Assembly (NCBI GenBank): GCA_036346405.1
Contig: CM070554.1
Span: forward strand, 44,353,058 to 44,417,057
DNA: 64,000 nt
Direction of reading: 5' to 3'
Source of the DNA: Phyllostachys edulis
Taxonomy: Eukaryota > Streptophyta > Magnoliopsida > Poales > Poaceae
Shown piece after piece: positions 1 to 9,779 of the stretch. Positions within the stretch are counted from its first letter, which is position 1. The number at the start of each line of letters is the position of its first letter. A model generated the notes under the pieces. That model did no database searches. It had not been told where the DNA came from and was given only the letters and a program-made list of their open reading frames with translations. The translations under genes were made by a program, and so were the position numbers.

Positions 1-174
1 GGTCGTAGAGGAACTTACGACCATAAGATAGTCGTAGCAAGACTTACAACTATGAGGTAATCGTAGAATATCTTACGACTGGGTAGTGATCGTAGAAGAA
101 CTTATGACCATAAGGTAGTCGTAGCAAGACTTACGACTATGGGGGTGGTCGTAGAAGAACTTACGACCACCTAG
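1..174. repeat. 29-bp tandem array of short palindromes in the Tat-like LTR
   Basis: Six consecutive units of exactly 29 bp start at 1, 30, 59, 88, 117 and 146. Each has the form (G/A)GTCGTAG, about 7 bases, TTACGAC(C/T), then a spacer, so each unit can form a hairpin with a 7-bp stem. Unit 1 pairs GGTCGTA with TACGACC. Unit 5 pairs AGTCGTA with TACGACT, which is a compensated change. Units 2, 3 and 4 each carry a mismatch. A related five-unit array lies at 20701-20845 in the other Tat LTR. Confidence 0.85.
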
Positions 175-288
175 TAGGCTTCTCCCTTATAAAATTAAGG
201 GGTATACCTAGGGACCATATGATGTCATATTTACTTATAATAAGAATTATAGATAAAAGATAAAATGAGGATTATTAGATCCTCGTCA
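1..288 (-). mobile_element. LTR start of a second Tat-like Ty3/gypsy element, cut by the window edge
   Basis: Read on the minus strand this begins TGACGAGGATC at 288. It resembles the LTR that begins at 20565 (TAGATGAGGAGGGTC), and both run into an array of GTCGTA/TACGAC repeats. It interrupts the Angela 3' LTR: the sequence homologous to the intact 5' LTR stops abruptly at 289 (5' LTR equivalent about 18045). I infer an insertion into that LTR. The other end and its target-site duplication lie outside the window. Confidence 0.65.
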
Positions 289-441
289 ATCGTAGAAATA
301 TAGAGTTTCACAATCAAGTCACATACTTGATAATAAATATTAACAATATTATTTTAGGAACAAAATAACATATTATCCAATGTTATGAACATAATGAAGT
401 ATATTCATCTCTATGATTGCCTCTAGGGCATATTTCCAACA
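289..441 (-). mobile_element. Angela-like 3' LTR, truncated by insertion
   Basis: On the minus strand the LTR starts at 441 with TGTTGGAAATATGCCC and matches the 5' LTR (18194 leftward) almost base for base for about 150 bp. It then stops at 289, where the Tat-like LTR begins. The rest of this LTR should lie left of the window. Confidence 0.85.
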
Positions 442-456
442 GTCTCCCACTTGCAC
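442..456 (-). other. Polypurine tract of the Angela-like element
   Basis: On the minus strand GTGCAAGTGGGAGAC abuts the TGTTGG start of the 3' LTR. A purine-rich run directly before the 3' LTR is the expected plus-strand primer. Confidence 0.75.
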
Positions 457-461
457 TAGAG

Positions 462-1151
462 TCAATCATTTAGGTATCTACTACCGATAGCTCTTGTGTG
501 TACCTCATGTTTTGGTTGTGTAAAAGGCTTTGTCAACGGATCAGCAATATTTAAATCTGTATGAACTTTGCATATCTTAACATCTCCTCTATCCACCAAT
601 TCGCGTGTAAGATGATAACCCCTAAGTATATGCTTGGATTTCTGATGGGATCTAGGCTCTTTAGCCTGTGCAATGGCTCCATTATTGCCACAATAGAGAT
701 CTATTGGGCTCAAGGCACTCGGAACCACACCCAACTCAGTAATGAAATTCCATATCCAAACACCTTCTTTCGCAGCTTCAGAAGCTGCAATATACTCGGC
801 TTCCATCGTAGAACCAGCAACCGTCTCTTGCTTGGAACTTTTCCAGCTCACTGCTCCTCCATTCAAAATAATTACAAAACCAGATTGCGAATAATAATCA
901 TCTTTGTCGGTTTGGAAGCTTGCATCAATGTAACCATTTACAACAAGCTCTTTTTCACCGCCATAAACTAGGAACGTATCCTTAGTCCTTCTCAAGTACT
1001 TAAGAATATTTTCCATAGCTGTCCAGTGACCTTCACTGGGATCAGCTTGGTATCTGCTTGTAACACTTAGAGCATATGATACATCTGGTCGAGTACATAT
1101 CATGGCATACATAATAGATCCAATTGCTGAAGCATATGGAATACCATTCAT
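462..1151 (-). pseudogene. Angela-like copia RNase H domain, C-terminal end of pol
   Basis: This is the C-terminal part of the copia polyprotein: the end of the RT thumb (YALSVTSRYQADPSEGHW) followed by RNase H. Visible motifs are the first catalytic Asp in VNGYIDASF, SGFVIILNGGAVSWKSSKQ, the Glu-containing STMEAEYIAASEAAKE, the Asp-type block DLYCGNNGAI (the usual second Asp reads G-N-N here), RSHQKSKHI and the ending NIADPLTKP. The family uses this domain to remove genomic RNA during reverse transcription. The 229-codon reading frame is open, but upstream frames are broken and DNN has become GNN, so it is called a pseudogene fragment. It lies just upstream of the PPT, as expected. Confidence 0.85.
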
Positions 1152-1154
1152 TCG

Positions 1155-2268
1155 GTCTCGCTCATCAGTTGTCGAAGGACACTAACTCTTGCTAAGATTT
1201 ATGCCATGTGATATAGGCAAGAATCCTTTCTTGGCATTCTACATGTTGAACCGAATCAACACCTTGTCAATATAAATACTTTGGCTTAATCAAATTATCC
1301 TTCTTGATCTATCTCTATAGATCTTGATCCCTAAGATATATGCTGCCTCTCCTAGGTCCTTCATAGAAAAACTGTTTTTCCATTATGCCTTAACGGATTC
1401 CAGCATAGGAATGTCATTCCCAATCAATAATATGTCATCCACATATAAGATTAGAATTACAAGTGCGCTCCCACTAACCTTCATGTAAACACAAGGTTCT
1501 TCTTTGTTCTTGACGAAACCAAACCTTTTGATCTCCTCATCAAAACGTATATTCTAACTCCGAGATGCTTGCTTCAATCCATAAATGGACTTCTGAAGTT
1601 TGCACATTTTACTAGCATTCTTTGGATCGACAAAACCTTTAGGTTGTGTCATGTACACATCCTTATCTAGGTTTCCATTCAGAAAAGCCGTTTTGACATC
1701 CATTTGCCATATCTCGTAGTCAAAATATGTAGCAATAGCTAGAATGATCTGTACAGATTTAAGCATCGCTACTGATGAGAAAGTCTCATCGTAGTAAAAC
1801 CCCTTGAACTTGTCAAAACCCTTTTGCGACTAGTCGAGCTTTATGAATGTGAACATTTCCATCCATATCAATCTTTTTCTTATAGATTCATTTGCATTCA
1901 ATGGTTTTAACACCATCAAGTGGATCGAACAGGTTCCAAACCTGATTATCTCTCATGGAGTTTATCTCGGATTTCATGGCTCCAAGCCAATTCTCAGGGT
2001 CTGGGTCTATCATTGCTTCCTTAAAAGTCTTAGGCTCATCATTATTCAACAATAATACGTCATGCCCATACCTTATAGGCAATTAACGTGGCCTTTTAGA
2101 TCTACGTGGGGCTGATGCCTCATCTACAGGTTCAACAATATTTTGTTCATCCTGTAGAGGTTCAGTAGGAGTTGAAACACTTTCAGACGTTTCCCAAATT
2201 TCTTCGAGTTGCACCTTTCTCCCACTGACTCCTTTTGAAAGAAACCCTTTCTCCAAAAAAGACACCAT
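1155..2268 (-). pseudogene. Angela-like copia reverse transcriptase, broken by stops
   Basis: Reverse transcriptase of the copia type. Readable blocks from the N-terminal side are a linker rich in S/T/E/P (2083-2268), the entry block FKEAMIDPDPENWLGAMKSE (1888-2082), DVKTAFLNGNLDKDVYMTQP and KLQKSIYGLKQASRS (1554-1766), and LYVDD near 1431-1446, the catalytic YVDD box. Several frame breaks separate these blocks: one after QASRS, one after VKTIECK, and others between 1155 and 1430. No functional polyprotein can be read. Order and strand agree with integrase upstream and RNase H downstream. Confidence 0.85.
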
Positions 2269-3106
2269 TTCGGGCTACAAAAACTTTGCCCTCTTCTTGG
2301 TTGTAGAAATAATATCCTTTGGTTTCCCTAGGATATCCTATAAAGAAGCACTTATCTGATTGGGGTGTGAGTTTATCAGACATCAAATGTTTAACATAGA
2401 CATCACATCCCCAAATCTTTGGAAAAGAAAAACTAGGACTCTTTCCAGTCCATATTTCATATGGTGTCTTATCTACTAATTTAGATGGTACCCTATTTAA
2501 AGTGAAAGCGACAGTTTCTAGAGCGTAACCCCAAAAAGGCAATGGCAGATCGGATTGGCTCATCATCGACCGGACCATGTCCAACAAGGTCCGATTCTGC
2601 CACTCAGACACCACATTCCATTGTGGAGTGCCCGGTGGTGTAAGCTGTGGAACAATTCCACATTGCTTCAAATGATCACCAAATACATGGCTCAAAAATT
2701 CACCTCCACGATCAGATCGTAAAGATTTAAATGTCTTGCCAAGTTGATTTTGTACCTCACTCTGGAACTTCTTGAACTTTTCAAAGGATTCCGACTTGTG
2801 CCTCATTAAATAGATATATCCATATCTACTATAGTCATCGGTGAAAGTAATGAAGTACTAAAAACCACCTCTAGCTGTTGTGCTCATTGGTCCATACACA
2901 TCAGTATGTATGAGTGTCAACAAGTCGGACACCCTCTCAGCTCGACCAGCGAAAGGTGACTTGGTCATCTTTCCGAGTAGGCAAGATTCACATGTTTTAA
3001 ATGATTCCAAATCAAATGAGTTTAGAATTCCATCATCATAGAGCTTCTTCATGTGTTTCTCACTTATGTGACCCAAATGACAATGCCAAATGAAAGTGGA
3101 ATTCAT
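2183..3106 (-). pseudogene. Angela-like copia GAG-pre-integrase and integrase core
   Basis: The N-terminal block at 2858-3106 holds the zinc-binding GAG-pre-integrase HHCC module (WHCHLGHISEKHMKKL, then CESCLLGKMTKSPF) and the first catalytic Asp region (LTLIHTDVYGPM). A frame break near 2850 leads to the core at 2183-2806, with the second Asp in SLRSDRGGEF and the Glu in the degenerate block QWNVVSEWQNRTL (family form NGVSERRNRTL). It continues to the GKSPSFSFPKIWGCDVYV region that follows the core in copia integrases. The family inserts retrotransposon cDNA into the chromosome. The frame break and substitutions make this copy non-functional. Confidence 0.87.
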
Positions 3107-3115
3107 ATCATTAGG

Positions 3116-3534
3116 TCACAGCCTCTTTGCATTAATATTATAGATAGGTGCATCATCAAGATTTAAAATGAACAACCCATTCAAAACAGGAGCATAGCCA
3201 TAAAACTTATTATTCAAAAATATGGAACAACCATAGTCCTCAATAATGAACTTATAACCCTCTGCCATCAAACATGAGGCAGAGATGATGTTTCTACTTA
3301 TGGCTGGAACGTAATAATAGTTATTTAATTCCATAATAAATCTTGAGTGCAAAAGTAATGGTAAAGTCCTGACGGCTAATGCAACAACCCTTGCTTTATT
3401 CCTGACGCGAAGATCCATCTCGCCCCTTGTAATTCTCCTACTCCTTGTTAGACTCTGCATCGAATTGCAAATATGAGCAGCCGATTCGGTATCAAATACC
3501 TAAGAGTTAGCAGAAGAATCAACAAGAAAAACAT
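3116..3534 (-). pseudogene. Angela-like copia aspartic protease remnant
   Basis: The minus-strand translation reads VFDTESAAHICNSMQ, then KARVVALAVRTLPL and MELNNYYYVPAISRNIIS, the usual copia protease order. The catalytic triad that should read D-(T/S)-G is D-T-E here. A stop lies just N-terminal of the motif (near 3500), so the block is split from gag. The family cleaves Gag-Pol. This copy should be inactive on both counts. Confidence 0.8.
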
Positions 3535-3896
3535 CTATAACATTAATACCTGAAGTGAAAGGTTTAGTTCCACAATTCTTTTTAGATCAGCCAGGTATTT
3601 CTTGCAGTTCCTTTTCGAATGGCCTGGCTCTTTGTAGTAAATGTATTCATTCTCTTGAGTCAAGCCGGACTTAGTCTTGGGCTTAGCTTTGTTAGTTTGG
3701 ATCCCATTCGAAACTTTAGTATTGCCCTTTCCTTTGACCCAAGTCTTAGCCTTCTTCTTGAAGCTTGTACTCTTTTGCACCATCATCACATGACTGTTGC
3801 TTTTCTTAATGTTGTCCTCTGCAGTCTTGAGCATCATATGTAGTTCGGTGAGATTCTTGTCTAAGCCATTCATATGGAAGTTCAGAATGAACTGCC
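3535..3896 (-). pseudogene. Angela-like gag C-terminal half with zinc knuckle
   Basis: The translation gives YGQFILNFHMNGLDKNLTEL (capsid C-terminal part), a Lys-rich stretch, then a CCHC-type knuckle of which Y-I-Y-Y-KEPGHSKRNCKKYL remains: the first two Cys are replaced by Tyr while His and the last Cys are kept. Gag forms the retrotransposon particle and binds its RNA. The N-terminal half lies at 8674-9188, on the far side of a solo LTR inserted at 3902 with TSD catag. Confidence 0.82.
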
Positions 3897-4619
3897 CATA
3901 GTGTAACATCCCAAATCTGGGTGTGTATTTCAAATGTAAGAAAATAAGTAGAAATTAAAACTTTTCTAGCATCCGGTAGTTTTTGAACTTTTCTGTAATT
4001 CTTGTAAAGGAATTGTGGAATTCAAAAACCTAAACCTCCAGTTGACTAAAGTCAAACTCTTTTTCAACTTTATCAAGAATCTTGTGTTCAACGTTTGGAA
4101 ATATTTTTCCTTGGTTCTAGGGATGTTGTGTAACCCCTCTGAAAAATTTCATAATTTTTAGAAATTATGTGATAATTTTTTGGAGGCAGGTCAAACCAAT
4201 TCGACCTCAGGTCAAACCCTAGAACAAACCTTGAGGAATTTCTTGAGAAAAATACAATGCATAAAAATCTCTGGAAATTCTATGTAAGGTTAATCCTTGA
4301 GTAAGGAACCTCTAGTCAAAATTTTGGAATTTTTGGAGTTAGTTTGCTACCTCTAAAATTTTTTCCAAACTCAGTTTTCAAATTTAAACCCTAACCTAGT
4401 TTCACTGTTCCTCGGGCACGGACCGGAGCCTGGCTCGAGCCACCGGTCTTGATTGGACCGCCTAGCGCTCAGCTAGCCCTTCCAATCGCGCGTAAGTTTT
4501 GAGCCGTCCGATCTTGATCACACCGCTCGTGTCACGCGCAACCCGATCAGACCTCCCGATCCTGCCAGCCTCTATCCGCCATTAGATCTTAATCCAGCAG
4601 CCATGACCTCCCATCTCTT

Positions 4620-6245
4620 TTTAGCACCATCGGATCGAAATCTAGCGGTTGCGACCACCCCTTTCCTGGTCGGACCCATCCGATTCAAATCTAACGGTCG
4701 CGACCTCCCATTTTCTCTACGACCACCCCGATCAAGATCCAACGGTCTACGACCACCCCGATCTTTATCTAACGGTCGTAATCATTCCGCTCCTGTGGCT
4801 TGACTCAACCACTCGCGCGACATTGGACTCGCACCAGCCTCTGTCAGCCGTTGGATTTTAATCGAACCGTCGCCGTCGCGCCGCATCTATTCGTCCCTTC
4901 CCTCTCGCCGCGTGAGTGTCGGGTCGCCATGGCGTGCGCGGGGCATGGACGGCAGTGCCTTGTCACCTCTCAACAGCTCTTTGCTGCTGCTAATTAATGC
5001 TTGCCAGTGCTTTCGGCCCCAAAGTCGTGTTCAGAATCGCCCCATCCCTCCTCGCGGCCTTGGCCGAAGCCAGGAACCGAGCGTGGGCCGAGCTCACTGT
5101 GGGCGTTTGCCCTAGCTCCATACTTTGCTTCTCCAGCTATTTAAGCCCCTCAAGCTCTTCCTTAGCTTCCTTTAAACACCCCTCAGCTCTAGCTTACTTC
5201 CTTTGTGCTTGCTTGAGCTTAAACACCCAAATCCCCAAAACCACCATTGTCGGCCGTGGAGCTCCTTCGTCGTCGCCGGCGCTCCAGGGGTTCAATTGCA
5301 AATCTACTCACATCACTTCGCGCCCCTCGTTGTATTGAACATATCCCCTAATCCAATTTTAGTTTGCCTCAACAAGAAGCAACTAATTTTGGAGTTCTCC
5401 CTTTTCGGCCGAAGTTCAATCTTTTCACCTTCGCCGCCGGTAAGCTCCTCCTCTCTTCAATTCTTTGCTCATGGACTATCCTTGAGCCCTGCTGGAGCTA
5501 ATCCGATGACTCGGTCTTGCTCATTTTGCTCAGGCCGTCGTCTCCTCGTTGTCGTCTTCGCCACAAGTGCGGCTCAACGTCACCGAATCGCCCGACCTTC
5601 TCTGCTCCTCCGCGTCCTTCAGGTAGCTCCCTGGTAGTCCCTAGATGCTCAGGCACCGCTTGATTGAACCGCTGTGGAGCTCTATTGCTGTTGTCGCCGT
5701 CACCGTGCGTAGCACCTCCGCTCCTTGCCAGCTCGCCGCCGTTTTAGGCCGGCTCAGCCGCAGTGAGTGGTACCATTAGGTGCGCACGGTTATTGCGGAC
5801 CTCAGACCACTGTTGGTTCGCGCCACCGTGGTCTGAATCGTCGGTGATTCACCGGGGAATGTCGTCGGGTCTTTTGTCGGCCGGGGAAGACAACTGTAGC
5901 GGCGTCGTTAGGACCGTCCATCCCTTGATCTGTGGTTGTGATGTCGCGTGGTCTGTGCGCTCGCACTGTGTTGCGGTAGTCGTGCGCCGTCCATCTCCAG
6001 ATTTGCGGCTGCGATTTGCGCGGGCGTTCATGCGCGCGAGGTCCAAACGCGGCCGCGGTCAAGTCAATCTGGATCGTTGGATTTGATCTCAACGGTCGAC
6101 GACCAGGGATTCCGCGCGCGCGTCCGTTCGCCCGTTCAAGTTGGGCCGTTGGAATTGATCTCAACGGTCTACGACCAGGGTTCCGCGGGCGCGTCGTCGC
6201 ATCGACCAGTCGTTGGGCCGTGAGATTCAAGATCAACGGCCCAGG
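4620..6245. repeat. Degenerate ATC(N)AACGGTC repeats in two blocks of solo LTR A
   Basis: In 4620-4790 units of the form GATC(N)AAATCTAACGGTCGCGACC recur four to five times. In 6065-6245 the inverse form CGTTGGATTTGATCTCAACG recurs about three times, each followed by GTC(G/T)ACGACCAGGG. The two blocks flank the TATA-like box and leader. They could form stems or bind a repeated factor; nothing is known here. Confidence 0.5.
5137..5146 (+). promoter_or_regulatory. TATA-like box of solo LTR A
   Basis: CTATTTAAGC sits after GC-rich U3-like sequence. The same core (CTATTTAAGC) occurs on the minus strand in solo LTR E at 40172-40181, supporting a conserved LTR promoter. The transcription start was not determined. 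Confidence 0.5.
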
Positions 6246-8210
6246 TTTTTCCACATCGATATGGATTTAGGATTTTCCCGATAGATTTATTTGTGAACTT
6301 AAAAAGGTAATAAACTTTGAAATTGCATAACTAATTCATTTTAGCTCCTTTTGAGTTGGTTCAAATTTTGTTGGCTTTGGTTTGAACTCAGCTTTAATCT
6401 AAAAATGGTTGTAAGCTTAGTTCGGCTCCAAAAAATGGATTAGTAAATTGGTTTAGAAATGACCTTTAATTGTTATTCTAAAAATTGCATTTAACTTGTA
6501 AATTGCATAAGTAATTCTCTATAGATCCTTTTTGAGTGAATCCAATTTTTTTGGCTCCCTCTGTTAGTGTACTAAATGGTAGAATAGGTTTTAGGCATGC
6601 CACTATTTTTGAAATCTTTGTGGGTGCATTTTGTTTTGTGCTCTTGTGCATGTCTTTGAAAAATCGTAGAAAATGCATTCTAGCTCCAAATGAGGTGAAT
6701 CCAATTGTGTTGTTCATCTCATAAGGTGCTTTGCTTACCATAAAAATCTCAGGTGCAACACCTCTTTGGAAAATTATGCTAGAGAATTTAATTTGGATGA
6801 ACAGTAACCGATTTGAATTTTCCAGCATTTTCCAGGCTGAGCCGATTTGTTTTGGCCATAACTTTTGCATTGAGAATCAAAATTAATTGGTTCTTGTTGC
6901 TAAATTCCTTAAAAATCATGCTCTTGCTGCTGTAAAAATTTCAGTGCATTTGGAGAAAGTTGGCTGTTGAGTCTTTTCGGTTTCTTCATTCTTATTGGTT
7001 CTTTTTCGCTTTTTCGTTAGGTGCCGACGAGTGCATTAATCCCGAGAGTGACCCTCTGCAGCATAGTGAGCATCTTCAGTAAGGCAAGTAGTTTGATCAT
7101 GTTTAATCCCATTACTTTCAAAGTCTAATATATTGTTTGCAAAGTGTATGTATGCATGCTCTATTTTGTTGTTAAATTATTGTCGATTAGTTGATCCTAT
7201 AGATGCATACTCTGTAGGAAATGTTCAATCTCTACTACTAAGCCTAGGAATATCTTGCTGTGATTAGAGTTCGTTGGATGAGCTCTTGTCACTTAGTAGA
7301 TTACAGGTTGATATTGGTAGAAATGCTTAGCTCATGATAGAATTGGGCGGTTATCGACTTAGTCGATAACTTTGATCACACAAATCTATCTATTACCATA
7401 TGTCCGGCACTTTGTGCTTTGTTACTTTATAAATCTAAAACTGAAAATAAAATGCTTTGGACTTGGGCATATTGGTATGTTGGTGTGATTGTTTTGGGTG
7501 TGACTGGAATGATGCCCGAGTCAACAATGACCGAATTACTTGCGCCATTGATCCAAGCACTTTTGCGTGCTAACCACACGAGGGGGATATGGAACCTCTC
7601 TTGACTTAATACTTTGGGAGGTGTTAATTGTGGGTCGCTGGTGGTTAAAACTGTTTTTATAAGGGGAAGAGCACCCGTAGTTGCTTAGGCTGGGCCTGTG
7701 TATCCTACTCTTTGGGTTGTGTGCGACTCTTAATTAGCATCGTTCATTGGAAATGTCATGTAAGACTAACCGTGTCAGCATACCAAAGGAAGTGTGCTAA
7801 ATAGCTTGGCGAAAAGGTGGTCTCACGTGTGGGTACATTGGTACACCCCTACAGGGTTAAATCTATTCGAATAGCCTCGCCCTAGGTTATGGACAAGCTT
7901 GGTTATTTCCTGCAAGAATTAGACTACAACCTTTAATTAAAACTTGATGTGGGTGGTATGAATGGGTAATTCATGCTATTGTTGTGGTGACTATTGGGTT
8001 AGTCACTTCCAGGATTGTTGTTGTCATCTATCTATTATTATTATGTTATTGTCTCGCTGTTAATTGCAAATTAAAAACAGATTGCAAAACTGCCTTAAAT
8101 CTATTTAATTATTGCAAATGAAAACTTGCTTTATGCTGAAAACAACCTACAGCCTCCACCTAAATGAGCTTGCATGTAGCATATGTATAGGTCTGTTACA
8201 CTACACGTAA

Positions 8211-8264
8211 GTCTTGCGAGTACATTTTTGTACTCATTTGATTTGCTTAATTAATTTGTTGCAG
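8211..8264 (+). promoter_or_regulatory. Conserved hairpin plus 3'-splice-like module, LTR A
   Basis: GAGTACA (8218-8224), loop TTTT, TGTACTC (8229-8235) forms a perfect 7-bp stem. It is followed by TTTGCTTAATTAATTTG and TTGCAG ending at 8264. The same order (stem, CTTGC-like box, T-rich tract, AG) is found in six other LTRs in this window. Its role is unknown. Confidence 0.65.
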
Positions 8265-8673
8265 AGGAGGTTGATCCCCCAAGGTCTCACTTTTGCGAGA
8301 TGTGCGGTGGATTCGACGACTAGGTTGGCGGCCCAGTTGGTTGCCTTGTGGGTTAAAGGCACACTAATTGGCTTTTGTTTATCGCCATCTTATGGCTTTT
8401 GCTTCCGCTGTTTATTTAACTCTCTTAGTTGTTATTTGGCCAGTCAACCCCTTTTGTAATAACTCTCTATTATGTATGTCTTTTGTTTAATCTAGTTCGT
8501 GCTTTGGTTCTATGTCATGAATGGAATTGATGCATGATTTTGTAAAGGGGTGTGTATACTGTATTTCTGGGAAGTATACAGATCTCGAAGACACGGGTTA
8601 TTTTGTTTGTGATGCTAGGGTCAATGGATGACTAAGCATTACAAGCCAAATAAGCCGGGGTCCTCACACATAG

Positions 8674-9188
8674 CTTGCAGGAAGTGAAGCAAGAACCAAA
8701 TCTGTAGTCAACTCTTGACTAAGTGAAAAACCAAAAATTTTCAAGCTCTGAGTGTAACCAACCATCTTGATTACATGTGGGTTCACCGGACTACCCTCAG
8801 CTAGCTTACTCCCAAACAATTTCTTTGAGATCTAATATCTCCCAGTTCTTGTTTGTGTCTCAAACATGCCTTTGAGTGCCACGATCATATCGTAGGCCTC
8901 TATGCTCTCAAACTGCTTCTGCAGGTCTGAGTTCATAGTAGCAAGCATGAGACAGCTAACATCAAGGGACTCATCACATGCCTTTTTATATGCGGTTTTA
9001 AGAGTAGCAGCAGCATTTTCAGCAGGCGCATTTGGAATTGGTTCATCTAGAACATGTTCCTTTTTATCTTGCCTAAGAACAATTCTTAGATTGCGGGACT
9101 AATCCGCAAAATTTGTTTCATTCAGTTTTTCCTTATCAAGTATCGAACGTAATGCAAAACTGGATGTAGGCATAGCAGTTGGTGCCAT
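8674..9188 (-). pseudogene. Angela-like gag N-terminal half
   Basis: The minus strand starts with ATG at 9188-9186 and reads MAPTAMPTSSFALRSILDKE, followed by KLNETNF, LRIVLRQDKKEHVLDEP, then SLDVSCLMLATMNSDLQKQ and AYDMIVALKGMF. This matches the N-terminal Gag layout of plant copia elements. In-frame stops follow NETNFAD and GRY. The start is chosen because it opens the conserved NETNF(.)W-type block and follows a non-coding leader. The coding sequence resumes at 3896 beyond solo LTR A. Confidence 0.8.
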
Positions 9189-9779
9189 GATCTACAACAT
9201 AAAATATGCGAAACTAAGACATATATTCAAGAAAAGTAATTTCTATTAAATAATTTAATAAAGATACTTCCATTGAATACCATATCCCTCTTATGGAATT
9301 TAGTGATTCAAGACTCTCAATCAGTTAATCTACTAGTGAGCTTTTGCATCACTACTAGAAGATTAGTGAAATTGGTGAGCAATCCTTTGCTAATCATATA
9401 TCTATATGACTTTTGTTGTTGGGCAGCATCTCTATGCTCCGGCACCCAACCCTATGCCCCAAGGTCCATAACCGTTATGATGACCTTGTCAAGTTAAACC
9501 AATGCTATGCGTGTAAGTGTCCGATACAAACCCATTTAGTCAAGGAATATTAATGGTACTATGCTTTAGCAATATCTACTATTAAAATACATGACTTCGG
9601 ATAGTGCAGCTAATTGGGAGGGCATCAATTTAACTTAATATTATATGAGGGAATTTTACTTCTACCATGTTAAAAGCATTTAAAGCAATTAAATAACATG
9701 TATAGAAATAAATGAATAGGAATATAAAGGCTTATATTCATTCACAGACAATCAAATTGCATTATGATATTGTATGACC
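9189..9779 (-). other. Angela-like 5' leader, part nearest gag
   Basis: This is non-coding sequence between the gag ATG and the insertion point of solo LTR B. No open frame or repeat of note. It continues at 15769-16659. Confidence 0.6.

Larger units (their letters stand above)
3902..8668 (+). mobile_element. Solo LTR A (gypsy-type, TGTAACATCCC family)
   Basis: A 4,767-bp unit starts TGTAACATCCC and ends GGTCCTCACA, flanked by catag on both sides (3897-3901 and 8669-8673). It splits the Angela gag cleanly. There is no PBS, PPT or coding domain inside, so it is a solo LTR left by LTR-LTR recombination. It contains a TATA-like box at 5137, GC-rich 5' leader sequence (about 4400-6250), then AT-rich sequence and the hairpin module at 8214. 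It is related to solo LTR D (27789-32038, opposite strand), which shares AGGAGGTTGATCCCC after the hairpin. The open frames at 4603-5637 and 5763-6270 show no protein similarity I recognise. Confidence 0.88.

Noticed and set aside
1..174. Regular 29-bp repeats looked like a CRISPR-type array
   Set aside because: There are no unique spacers, units are imperfect palindromes in tandem, and the region is a plant LTR.
4603..6270. Several open frames of 60-150 codons
   Set aside because: They fall in the GC-rich part of solo LTR A and contain degenerate repeats; no protein family recognised.
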